From NCBI RefSeq assembly GCF_000003815.2, contig NC_049982.1, forward strand, positions 16,290,621-16,354,620: a stretch of 64,000 bases of DNA, written 5' to 3'. This DNA comes from Branchiostoma floridae (Eukaryota; Chordata; Leptocardii; Amphioxiformes; Branchiostomatidae). Positions 12,108 through 22,365 of this stretch are shown one piece after another. The notes under the pieces are model-generated. The model searched no databases, was not told the DNA's origin, and saw nothing but the letters and a program-made list of their open reading frames with translations. Made by a program: the position numbers and the translations under genes. Numbering within the stretch: the first letter of the stretch is position 1; each line of letters begins with the position of its first letter.

Positions 12108-13055
12108 CGGAGCAGGATGAGAAACTGTACATGTCGAACACAGATATGCGGGGTTATCTCCGGTCGCCTTCTGTAGGACCAGCTGATGTTTACAGTATCG
12201 TTTTTCAGGGTTGGAGGGGACATGTGTTCCTCAGCAAACTATCCCCGCCATTACCGGACAGGTCTTTCAAATCCCCTTCCTTGATCATGAAACACATCAT
12301 AGCAGGTAATGTGATGCAAATTGACACAAATCGAACCTGGTAGCGTTTTTACTTTTCTGTTTGGCATTGACGTTCATGCCATAAGTTGGTAGGTACACAC
12401 TGCCGACCTTCCTGTGGACCTTGGGGTAATGAGCCCAGACAGGACTAATGTTTTTTCGTCTCCGGGCCATCCCAGCAGCACTGACGGCGCTGCCAAACGT
12501 ATCAAATGTACCGGCGTGTGGCAGGGTTTACAACTGAAGTTTCCCCGAGAGGAGTCCGCCCACTTTGGCATTTTTCTCTCGCCTCGGCTCGGCACGTAGG
12601 CCATATTGACCTGACAAACTTCCCAGTCATACAGACAGGGCCGGCTGGATTAGATTCTGGGGCAGAGGTCGATCCGCCCTTTTTGTGAAATCCCAGAGAG
12701 GTCTATGAGGCGAGGAGGAACATCAGTGAACTCTAGAGTGCGGCCAAGACTCTATCACCTGTGCTGAAGACGCCTATTGGCTACCCTTCCTCCAGACCCA
12801 GGACCCCTTGGGTCACGTGTTACTGTCGGCGGTCCATAGCCGGTGGGGGAGTCAGCAAGAGACGGACGTTCCCTCAGTCTCTAGCGAGCCCCCTAGGTGA
12901 ACCTTGGTGATCCAGAGTGCCAGAGAACCAGCGCAGCCAACAAAATACCGCTAAAGTTACACAAGCCGCAGCGATTGTAGGTCACTCAGCAATCCAGCAC
13001 CGCTCCAGCTCCAGGCTTTTCTCAAGCAAGTGTGAAACTTCCTCCTCCCGTCAAG

Positions 13056-13464
13056 ATGCCATCTCAGTGCATGAAAGTATTCCAGTTCACCGGCGTCACC
13101 TCGTTCGTTGTGTTCTGTATGTTATACGGTGTGTACCAGTACCAGTACTTCTACAACGGGAACTACTACTATCCGTACAACTCTTACCAAAGCTCGTCCT
13201 CCTCGTCGTCGTCGTCCTACGCGCAGCAGTACGCGCAGTACCTCGCCCAAAACTTCGGCTCCCACTCGCAGTACGCCTCCCAGTACGGGTCCTCGTCCTA
13301 CGGCTCCAGCCGCGTGCAGCCCGGCTCCCAGCCCCAGTACGCCTACCAGCAGTACAGCACAGGCGGCCGACAAGCAGGACAGCGCACCTACAGCCGCAGG
13401 TCTCCGGCCTATGGATACGCCAGGAGAACCACGGGCAGGCGCTCCAATTCTCTCAGGAGATCCG
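13056..13464 (+). CDS. LOX: LOX-B exon 1: signal peptide and Tyr-rich propeptide
   Basis: Encodes 136 residues plus one base. Residues 8-24 are hydrophobic (signal peptide, or less likely a signal anchor). Residues 24-127 hold about 22 tyrosines with many Ser, Gln and Gly, including a run of nine Ser (a TCG/TCC codon repeat near 13191-13217) and [11 protein letters not shown]. The last 25 residues are Arg-rich ([19 protein letters not shown]) just before the catalytic domain. Vertebrate LOX propeptides are disordered and Arg-rich, so the Tyr/Ser/Gln-rich part differs. The exon is open in all three + frames. The frame used is fixed by the ATG, the signal segment and the phase-1 donor (GTCGGT), which completes the Gly of GLPDLV. 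The donor is weak. Confidence 0.85.
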
Positions 13465-16400
13465 GTCGGTTGTTATACTCTTTTCTTACAATTTGAACAT
13501 GAAGAATGTTTCAAATCACAATTGATGTGTAATGCTTATTTCTTGTGAGCTGAAAACAAATTTACAGGATTATCGCACAGTGCAAGTTATAGGGGAAGTT
13601 TCTGTTTCAGAAATTGATGTTTACATATGTTCGTTAACTGATTTAAAGAAAAAAGTCAATCCCTTCATGCTGTACGGCAATTTTCCAGAAGTCATCAACA
13701 GTTTTGCACCCTCCCTTCAGCACTGATGAACAAACATTAGCTTGTCACCACCGGGCACTGTAACCTACACATCAAGTTCAACAGTGACGTTCCACCCGGC
13801 ACGTAAAATCCCGCTGTGTTTGCTTTGAAGGGAACTGTTTATTCCTGGCTAACTGCAGGAATGACTGTGTTAAAACGGGGCTTTGGGGCGTGACACTCAT
13901 CCAAAATCGCAGACGCAAAAGATGTAAATAAACCTGTCAGCATTCATATTGCTGTCAATCTGGTTTCTATTCAACAAAACATCTCCTCTGAATATCAGGT
14001 CATGTTATTTTTTTGCGTTCTTGAGCCTGAGAACGGGAACATTTGGTAGGAGTTTATTTTGGCTTTATATATGTACGACGTTGTCTTTACTGACACCAGT
14101 GTACAGTAGTGCTCTGTTGTCTGCTCACGACCGGGTGGCGCTTACAGTTCGCAAGAACGTTCCCACTAATTTGTAGACGAAGGGGTTAGGGGCCAACATA
14201 AAACAACGCCCATATTTGTGGTCAGTCTGAAGTGTGAATTGGTGCTTTGCTTTCGGTTTAAGGCCGCCTCACGTGAGGTGAGTTTGCGGTACAGCAGAAC
14301 TAAGGCAGCCGAAATGTTTGAACGTCAACAACGAAACAAATTAGCTGCAATACTTAGATGTGCCCAGTTTGTGGTCAAAACCTTACACAATGTAAAATGG
14401 GATCAGAGTTAGACCCGTAGTTAAAATAAGAAAAAGAGGGATGCTTTCAAGTCGCTTTGTAACTGTAGGACCTTAATATTATTAAGAGAGGCCAAACGTA
14501 GACCCTGCCGCTACGGGCGAATGTGACAGGCGCAAAGTCATCAGACAGTACTGATAGCGCAACTGTATTACGGGTGTACATTGGAAAATACCTTTTACAC
14601 CGAAAACGCCGTTCATATGGCCGATTAGAATATTGATTAAGGCCTTGGCTAATACAATTATACTGATTATCACCATAGACTTTGCCAATAGTGCCAGAAC
14701 TATTTCTTGTTGAAGTATGGGCCGTTTTGGTAAGACGTTTATCGGTAGGTCAATCAATGAATGACTGCTTTACTTAGGCCTCTCGAGTGGGCGGGACTGT
14801 AGCCAATGGCTAAGTAAGCTCACTGCCTGTCTTTATAGGTGTATGCTTTTAGTAGGAACTGAAGATACACAGGTTAATGAGTTAGCCGATTGGTTAGCAC
14901 ATCCTTTACTACTGTACTTAGTAACGTTAACATTTTGCCGCTGTGGGCCTGTTCGGTTAAGGAGATCGAACAGACCAATAAATGAGTTCACGCTTCCGCT
15001 TCTTGACAAATTATCTGTGTTGCCGGTTGTCCCAGGCCTGCCCGACCTTGTCCCTGATGCCGCCCTGGTGCAGACCACGGCCTACACGGAGAACGTGCCT
15101 CTGTACCGACTGCAGTGCGCCAAGTCGGAGAAGTGCCTGTCCAGCTCTGCCTACAGCCGGACCGCCACCCAGGACAGCGTGCGGCGGCTGCTGCGCTTCT
15201 CACAGCGGACAACCAACGAAGGAGACGCGGACTTCCTGCCCGACTCGGACCCGTCTCAGTGGGAATGGCACTCCTGTCACCAGTGAGTACTGATGTGTTG
15301 TTCTGGTGACTCACAGTTCCGCACCGGAGTTTGCTAATCCGTGACCCAGATGTTTCGGCATCCATAATTGGAGCCGGACATGTTTCATTTTCTGTTCAAA
15401 CATCATCAAAATCTATTAAAGGCATCAGATAATCAAATCTTTTTATAAGATGATAACAGGTGTCGGATTGAAAGTGTGATTACCATCTTTCGGAACTTGC
15501 CATGACTTTAGAATATATTAGACTAAGACTTCTGTTGCATTGACTGGCGCCTGCCCCAACTACATGTATCTTGACAAATGTGATAGCCGACAGCCATGGC
15601 CGACCAATGCTGTAAGAATGTTAGAAAAATAGTTTTCTCTAACTTAAGTACTGCTTGTAAGGCGCACTAAGTAACCTAACCATGTTTTACATGCCGCCTA
15701 AGCTGCCCCCCTCCCCACCTACTTGACCCCCGAGGCTCCCCCGGCGAGTAAGGTGCGCAACTCCATCGAATCCATATGGCAATAGGGAACAACATTCCGT
15801 GCCGCGGGAAGAAATATACTGACAGGTCCCTTCCTAGGAAATATAGGAGCTTTGAATCGTCGTTCCTTGATAGGCGGCTCTAGTTGTGATTAGCGTCGTA
15901 CGGTTACTTTTGCTGTATTTGCTAGAACACAAGGCAACCTCTTTGAGCTACTCAACAATCAGGTGTCCGTAGATTCCGTGTGGAAAGTCGTCTTAGTAAA
16001 GGTCTTACGTGCAGGTTCGACGGTCACTGTGGTGATTGGCATTAAACCTGACAAACCGTACCGCTTCCCGTTAGGTGGTCCTCTTCACCTGGCAACTAAC
16101 TACTCCTGCCTTCGCCAACATACACTACATACCTTTTATATGATAGGTCGCCTTTAAATATTCACAAGCTAGAAGGCCATAGAAAGCCCAGCCTGTCCAT
16201 TGACTAAACTTTGAGAGCTGAGGAAAGAATGTCAACATTTGAATCGTTTGTTTTGAAGTATGTCCGGACTTTAAAAGACTCATTATAGACTCCTTGCGTA
16301 CACGTCATGGCTACTTGAACTCGCCCATATTCAGTGTCTGTAGGCATTTCTGGAATGACAAACTCAATCTTCAACAACAGCGCGGAGTGTGTGTGGTTCT

Positions 16401-19400
16401 AGGTTGTTCTAGAAAGACGAAGATCATCATCGTGGAAGATGCAAAGACGACACGACAAATCATCACAGATATACAAGTGGCGAAAGTCGGAAAGAGCGTG
16501 TCCTGATGTTCACCTGAGACCTACCAGTGCCAGTGAGAATAAAACACTTTTGTCTTCGCACAAAACCGCTAGCTTTAGGAGAGCAGAACGTTACAACAAG
16601 ATGAAAGATGGTTTAGCCACAAACTATGCACAAAAGGCTGCTCAGTATAATTTTACAAAGGAGTGACAAAAATCAGTTTTTGAATGATAACTTGCCGTTT
16701 CATGTATATCCTCCGTTTAAAAGTACAGTAACTTCTATCCACTAACAAAAACTATAGATTTCCTAAAAAGCACAGGCAATGAAGAGCTTGTCAACAAACA
16801 TTTCACGTTTTTTCAGTAGCGTTTGACATCCAGCTACATGCCCAACATCCACTCATCCCCGTATGATACAATGTCTAGACAAATACCTATGGTCCAGCGC
16901 TAGCCGACACGGCTACTCCCAGGCAAAAGAGCATGAAGTGCTTCAGACTCAGTACATCATTCACAAAACACAGCGAGATGAAGACACAACAGCTTACTGT
17001 CTAGAACCAAACACCCTTAACCTTAAGGGGTGAAAGTAGTAAATAACCGAGAGGCCAGATCCTCGGTTAACGTACTGAAACTGGCGTGGAGAAAGGTTGG
17101 TATAACGCCTAGTCTAGTGCCAATGTTCAACCACTATAGCTAAGTGTGCTGATATATTTAACAACGGTCGGTGTTGTATAACTCCGCCATGGCATTAGGC
17201 AGTTAGATTCAAACGCACTACATTGTTTATGCTTCGGGACAGGTGATAACTCACCGTGAGGTTTTATACAGATCAAGCGCCTAACAAAAATACACACAGG
17301 TTACGGCTGTGTTTATGGTCCATTCTTTGTGCGTTTGTCACCACAACACACGTGTGGCGGGAGGCAGGGGTGGGGTTCCCTTGTCGCCGCTCCTTACCAT
17401 AGCTAAGAGCTATTACTTTCCTAATTAGCCAACATGTGTGACCACTTATGTTAGGTGAAACCTCGATGCCCCGATGGGGACGCTATGATGGACGTCTGGT
17501 TTTATAACGGCCTAAGCTCACTAATTCAGTTTGACATATTCAAACGACATACAAGGTCAACGACTTAGTTTGTAGACGTTCAACTTTTTTGAAGAGGAAT
17601 TGTACTGGAACAGATCATCATACCTGGTACATTATGGATGCTCATATAAAACACCAAAAGTTCATCTAAAGCTCATGAACTTGTAATGTCCGATGGCTGG
17701 TAATATCCTAGACAGGTGTAAGAGATTTTAGACTTGGCAAAACTTTATTTTTTGCTACTTTGTACCAATTTCATTGTATTCCATGTAGGTTGGATCTCAG
17801 TGAATTATTACGTACACAGTGACTCAGCAGTCTGATGTTCCCCTGACCCGTGTTAGCAGTTAGACTTGGTTTGGTACAAATGGGTTTTACCGCACCTTGT
17901 TCGAAATTCTGGGCCCTTAACGTGTTAAGTAACAAAAGTGACCCCAGGTCAGGTCATTCAGGTGTAGATTGCACTACATGAAAAACCGGCAGCCGCGGCT
18001 TGTTTGTTGTAGTCTATTAGCGAGGATGGGAAGAAACAATGAGGCTTTTCAGAAGGCGTTTTGTGAACACTGGGGGTAACATAAACTGATTCCAACCCTC
18101 CCCTAACCCTGTCGCCACCTAACGCGTGAGGAAATGCACGTATGCCCCGCCTCGCGACTGCCAAGTACAAAGTCCACTTCGCTTATCTTGTAGTAACATT
18201 GACTCTGGTCAACGTTATCCTATCACGTTTAAAAAAAACCTAGTTCTGCTACACGCGACAATTGCCAATTTTAGAGACATTATGCTTTTATGCAGGTAAC
18301 TACTCTCCAAGCAGAGGTTAGACTCCGGCTGCCTTTTGACGTTTTTTTCGGCGTTTTCATCGGGCTTTCTATTTTGTACCGTTTCCTGATGTCTCACGAG
18401 ACATTAACCGGGCCTTACCTTTGCTTAGAGAGTAGCAGGTCCCGTACTTTTATGGTTTTAGCATATTTTTCACCTAAATGGAGCATACCATAGCAAAGCG
18501 CACCGAATGAGGCAGCAACATAGAAGAAGAGGTTTTACTGATCTGATGAAGCGATCAGATATTGGAGGTTGAATTGGCAAAACATTGTCCGAATGGTATG
18601 TTAGGAGACAGACAAAGTAAAAAGAATATTGGTGCCATCCAAGGGTGATTGATGAGTAGAATGAGTTCATACTATAGTACCTCATCCTCGTAACCTCCAT
18701 CCCTCATGTAATTTCCATACCTCTACCGACCTCTGTTTAGCTGTGGTATAAATTTGGTTGTGACAAAAATGAGATACGCAAATAAAGATTCATAAATCAA
18801 GCTCTAAGGTCGATAGATGACGACTATGTTCACGCCTTTTTCGCCTGCATCACCATCAAAAGGTATAGTGTCTCTACATTCCACAAGTGGCATCGTATAC
18901 ACACGCCATGCGCGAGGGATACACTGCGGCTACAAGCATCAATCAGCGCCAGATTGCATTACCAGGGTGGTCTGTACAAATATAAACAAGCACCGCAATT
19001 GGTCCATTGACCAGATACTACTTTGGAAGGTGTGGGAAATAGCCTGTACCCTGTGATGATGGGTCTTCAAGGACAAATACGGCGGGATGGCCTTGGCGCT
19101 TTGTAAGTTTAGGAAAGGGCGGAGCACCAGCTGACGCGTGACTAAAGACCTGCACGTTAGATAACAACAACGTCTGGGCTGTGCTGACATCTTACTGTAG
19201 GGTCAACAGATCGAGTTTAAAGACTTAAAAAGCTTTAATCACTTAATCGACCGTCTGACATCATTAGCTCTAATGGGTCTGGAAAAATTGCAGGACAGTC
19301 TCAAGGGCCGAGTCTTGATAACTTCGACTCAAACACTAGGCTGTGTGCCTATAGCTTTCTTGTACAGACTAATTAGGCTTTTATGAACAACGATCTACTC

Positions 19401-22365
19401 TAGATGTAACGTTACTTAGCATATGTGTCTTTAAGGTAATGTAATTTGTATGATTGAAGTTCATCCTTCACTCACTATTTCTGCCCTCTCTCCCTTGTCT
19501 TCTTACAGCCCCTACCTCTGCGGTCAAGACTCCTGGATCCCATCCCTCTTCACTACTACCCAGCCACCATCTCCGCCTGCCTCTCTATGAACCCTCAGCT
19601 CCTGGTTGGTCTACACCTTCTGCCACGTGACCTCTTAACGTAAAACTGTGTTGATTTACAGGCATCACCACAGCATGGAGACGTTCGCAAAGTATGACCT
19701 GCTGGATGCGTCCAGTGGACAGCAGGTGGCGGAGGGACACAAGGCCAGCTTCTGCCTGGAGGACACCGGGTGCCGCCGCACCTACCGCAAATATAACTGC
19801 GCGCTAGGACGCCAGGTGAATAGCCTTTTCTGTCAACTGCCTCTAACGTATGGAGTTCTCATTTCTTTCTCAGGCACCATCATAGCATGGAGGTATTCAC
19901 GTACTACGACTTGCTAGACGAGCGCACGGGGAAGAAGGAGGCTGAAGGCCACAAGGCGAGCTTCTGCTTAGAGGACACAGGGTGTACCTTCTGGACGCAA
20001 AGGCAATATCTGTGCAGCACTGGTGTTCAGGTGATGTGTGGAGGTTAATCACTGCACTAACTGCATGTTTCTGTGTTGATGTCCCACCTCAGTCACCATC
20101 ACAGCATGGAGGTTTTTGCTCACTACCTACTCCTTGATGTAACGGGCGCGAGGGCTGCGGAAGGGCACAAGGCCAGTTTCTGTTTGGAGGACACCCAGTG
20201 TAGCTTCAATTATCTCCGCAAATACGACTGTGACCTCGGAAGCCAGGTGAATCTAGGGCATGTAGCCGTCCGTAGACAGCTGCAAGACGGCGCACCCTAA
20301 CGGCGCTATCAGCATAGCGCATGAGCGTCCCACTAGGGGTGAGCAAGGGCTAGCTAGCCCGTACAACTAGTTCCCACACTTACGCATTTTTGTGGCAGCT
20401 TAAACCCTACCTCCACTTTAGGCGGTTCAGAGCAGTAAAAACACCAGGTATCAACTTGGACCACAATAGACCCCTGAAGCTATTTACTGACAATATCATG
20501 TTAGAAGGTATTGCATCGATGATTGTATAGCACAAGCCACAAGTGTTTACGAATAGTGTAGGTATATATAGTAAGAGGCAATAAAAAATAGGAGTACCTC
20601 CAAATTTCTGTCTGTCGTATTTCATAGAAGCCAATCAGAAACAAAATCGTCAACACGCGTACAGTTGAAAGGCAGACTGCACACCCTGGCTGGGGAAGCT
20701 GTATAGTCTTCGGTTGCTTACTTCAACAGACTATATAATCAGCAGAACACACGCCATTACCATAGCAGCATCACCCATTTTGTCTGTGTTTTAGTTATTG
20801 ATAATATCATGCTAACTAGCATTAAACTTCCTTAATTTTAGCAGTTAGATTTGCTGGTCAACGAAAAGTTAACATTATCATTCGCCATATAATAAAACTA
20901 CAGTGCAGAGCATGCTGAAATCTTACTGATTTCGTTCGTCGATCCTTGTGACAGCAGGCTGGCCATGTTCCACTGACTGATTATGGCTACTTGATCTTTT
21001 CCATCTCTAGGGCATCTCGGCGGGTTGCTGGGACACGTACAAGCACGACATCGACTGCCAGTGGATTGACATCACTGATGTCAAGCCTGGAAAGTACATC
21101 CTCGAGGTGCGTACATACCAGTAGTGCCTGACACTAAACCTATGTTTTGTTGCTCTCTTCAAGGGAATTGCTGTCAACTGCTGGGACAGTTACGAACACA
21201 ACATTGACTGCCAGTGGATTGACATTACGGATGTCAAGGCCGGCAACTACGTTCTGGAGGTTTGACGACTACTGTGCCTACTGTGCCCTCAAGTTTGTTT
21301 TCTCTAACTAGATTTCAGTCTCAGTCTGCGTCTTCTTAAAACCCATTTCTCAGATGTCTTTTATCTTCAAGAGCCGATCCAGCTTTCTTCTCGCCGTGTT
21401 CTTCTTGGATGCTGCGTTCCTGATCGCTTTGTTATTGACTTGTCTGACCCTCTCTCTACCAGCTCTTCCCGTTCCTGAGTACCGATGGTATACAGAGCCC
21501 TACCAATGCATCCAATCCCTTCCTACCCATCCTGAGATCCACTGCAACTCTAATTGTCTGTACGGTTGTTACTTCCCAACCAATACAGAATACAATCCCT
21601 TTCATAGGCTGTCCTTTTGATGGTTCTCAGTCATTCAATCCTAAGACCTGGTTGACCTCTGTTACTGTTCTATCTTCCTGTAAAGACCTATTGTGTGAGT
21701 CTGAAAGTGCATGTATTAAGATAATGAGATTGGCATGGTGTGATGGGTCAACTATGGCATTTCTCCATCAATGAGTCCAGATAACCTCGTACTTGTCGAC
21801 TGTTGGTAGAAACGGCTCTGGGTAAGTCACAAATAATTGTGGCTTTATCATATAATTCACTGGTAGACTGGCTTCCGGCAAAAATATGGGGTACAACGGT
21901 ACTCATTCATTGACTAATCTGTAGGTTGTGTCGTGTTTGTATTCTCATTTCTTTGTAGATCTCAATAAACCCAGAACGCCGCGTCAGGGAGAGTAGCTTT
22001 GACAACAACAGGATCACATGTGACGTCCGGCTATATAGGAACAGCGTACAGGTCTACAACTGCATCAGGACGTAAGTTTGGGGTAGATCCATCTTGTATC
22101 GGTTCTGTTCTCCATAACTTTTAAACAGAATTCTGCTGTTTTGCGGATTACATGTATATGTATCTTTCTTTATGCAGTGTTGACTAAAATGTCAGCATCT
22201 GTTTTCTTCAAAATGCCGTTAAAAAGTATTTATCACCTCGCGGTGTCGGTTCAGTATATTACTAGGAGTGTCGGGAGAACATTGGCTGATGTACATCTAT
22301 CGTTAGTTTGGTCACGATGCTCCTGTTCGTTCCCTCACAGACACCTGAGAAGCAGCCGTGGGTGA
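13056..22365 (+). CDS. LOX: LOX-B: lysyl oxidase with duplicated active-site exons
   Basis: A secreted copper- and LTQ-dependent lysyl oxidase acting on extracellular collagen or elastin-like proteins. Exons: 13056-13464, 15036-15282, one of 19662-19815 / 19874-20030 / 20093-20246, one of 21011-21106 / 21164-21259, 21959-22071 and 22341-22365. With the first copy of each cluster the coding length is 1044 nt, exactly 348 codons including TGA. Phases run 1, 2, 0, 0, 2. The ATG at 13056 has no in-frame stop before the splice and precedes a hydrophobic signal segment. The catalytic domain keeps ten cysteines, the WHSCH-x-HxH copper site, EGHKASFC (LTQ Lys) and CWDTY/CWDSY (LTQ Tyr). No SRCR domain is seen. 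It is a tandem paralogue of LOX-A, same orientation, with the same intron phases. Confidence 0.93.
13465..15035 (+). other. LOX-B intron 1
   Basis: No extra exon is needed by phase. It holds a 12-bp palindrome CCTCACGTGAGG containing an E-box (14267-14278). Otherwise nothing recognised. Confidence 0.6.
15036..15282 (+). CDS. LOX: LOX-B exon 2: start of catalytic domain
   Basis: Starts at LPDLVPDA and ends WEWHSCH plus CA at a GTGAGT donor. It contains the first disulphide pair (LQCAKSEKC) and the first copper histidine of WHSCH. It ends in phase 2, so its last Gln codon (CA-) is completed by the first base of whichever copy of exon 3 is joined. Confidence 0.93.
15283..19661 (+). other. LOX-B intron 2 (4.4 kb)
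   Basis: The largest LOX-B intron, directly before the exon 3 cluster. No additional LOX cassette, transposon protein or RNA gene was recognised on either strand. Confidence 0.6.
19662..19815 (+). CDS. LOX: LOX-B exon 3a: copper/LTQ-lysine cassette, copy 1
   Basis: 154 nt, acceptor TTTACAG, donor GTGAAT, entering in phase 2 and leaving in phase 0. The first base G completes Gln. Then come HHHSMETF (two copper His), AEGHKASFC (LTQ Lys), the CLEDTGC disulphide pair and YNC. All catalytic residues expected from human LOX are kept, so it looks functional. It is separated from 3b by a 58-nt intron. Confidence 0.9.
19874..20030 (+). CDS. LOX: LOX-B exon 3b: copper/LTQ-lysine cassette, copy 2
   Basis: 157 nt, acceptor TTCTTTCTCAG, donor GTGATG, phases 2 to 0. 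Gln is completed by G; then [24 protein letters not shown] and YLC. It has one more residue than 3a and 3c in the variable part between CLEDTGC and the last Cys. If it is spliced after 3a instead of replacing it, the frame shifts and a TAG appears at the fourth codon. Confidence 0.9.
20093..20246 (+). CDS. LOX: LOX-B exon 3c: copper/LTQ-lysine cassette, copy 3
   Basis: 154 nt, acceptor CCCACCTCAG, donor GTGAAT, phases 2 to 0. The first base is T, so the junction codon becomes CAT (His) instead of Gln. The isoform would read WHSC followed by five His before SM. It keeps AEGHKASFC, the CLEDTQC pair and YDC. YDLLD of the other copies is YLLLD here. The splice sites are good and there is no stop, so it is probably used rather than a relic. 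Confidence 0.87.
20303..20360 (+). other. Two perfect inverted repeats after the exon 3 cluster
   Basis: The first is a 7-bp stem GCGCTAT / ATAGCGC with a CAGC loop (20303-20320). The second is a 14-bp palindrome GGGCTAGCTAGCCC (20347-20360). Both lie in the intron 57-114 nt after exon 3c. Intronic structure near exon clusters can influence exon choice, but no such role is shown here. Confidence 0.6.
21011..21106 (+). CDS. LOX: LOX-B exon 4a: LTQ-tyrosine cassette, copy 1
   Basis: 96 nt, 32 codons, phase 0 to 0. It encodes [16 protein letters not shown], with the Tyr matching human LOX Tyr355, then [16 protein letters not shown]. Acceptor TCTCTAG, donor GTGCGT. It differs from 4b at 9 of 32 residues. 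Confidence 0.92.
21164..21259 (+). CDS. LOX: LOX-B exon 4b: LTQ-tyrosine cassette, copy 2
   Basis: 96 nt, phase 0 to 0. It encodes [16 protein letters not shown] (LTQ Tyr kept), then [16 protein letters not shown]. Acceptor CTCTTCAAG, donor GTTTGA, which is weaker than that of 4a. It is 57 nt downstream of 4a. Because both copies are whole-codon exons, skipping one or including both would keep the frame, unlike the exon 3 cluster. Confidence 0.9.
21959..22071 (+). CDS. LOX: LOX-B exon 5: constant C-terminal catalytic exon
   Basis: 113 nt, the same length as the LOX-A counterpart, phase 0 to 2. It encodes [17 protein letters not shown] and the final disulphide pair (TCDVR ... YNC). Acceptor CTTTGTAG, donor GTAAGT. 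Confidence 0.92.
22341..22365 (+). CDS. LOX: LOX-B terminal exon
   Basis: Acceptor TTCCCTCACAG. AC joined to A gives Thr, followed by HLRSSRG and TGA at 22363-22365. It makes the total coding length divisible by three. Confidence 0.8.

Larger units (their letters stand above)
7940..12380. other. Intergenic region between LOX-A and LOX-B
   Basis: Apart from the reversed repeat at 9.54-9.77 kb, I see no recognisable gene. Noted structures are a more GC-rich block open on both strands (10140-10550), two diverged direct copies of a TTTCAACTT...CTAACGGC...AACGTTACACTAC segment (near 10605-10660 and 10873-10920), and a TTG repeat (12087-12107). No tRNA or rRNA was recognised. Confidence 0.5.

Noticed and set aside
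12917-13548. Three long overlapping + strand frames (up to 202 codons) over LOX-B exon 1
   Set aside because: Only the 13056 frame has a signal segment and a phase-1 donor that joins to the catalytic exon. The others are shadows of a repetitive, GC-rich exon.
16000-16040. Possible tRNA B-box (GGTTCGAC)
   Set aside because: No matching A-box or cloverleaf can be drawn around it.
19662-20246. Extra LOX exons considered as decayed duplicates
   Set aside because: All three keep splice sites, frame, copper ligands, LTQ lysine and cysteines, which decay would have broken at least in part.
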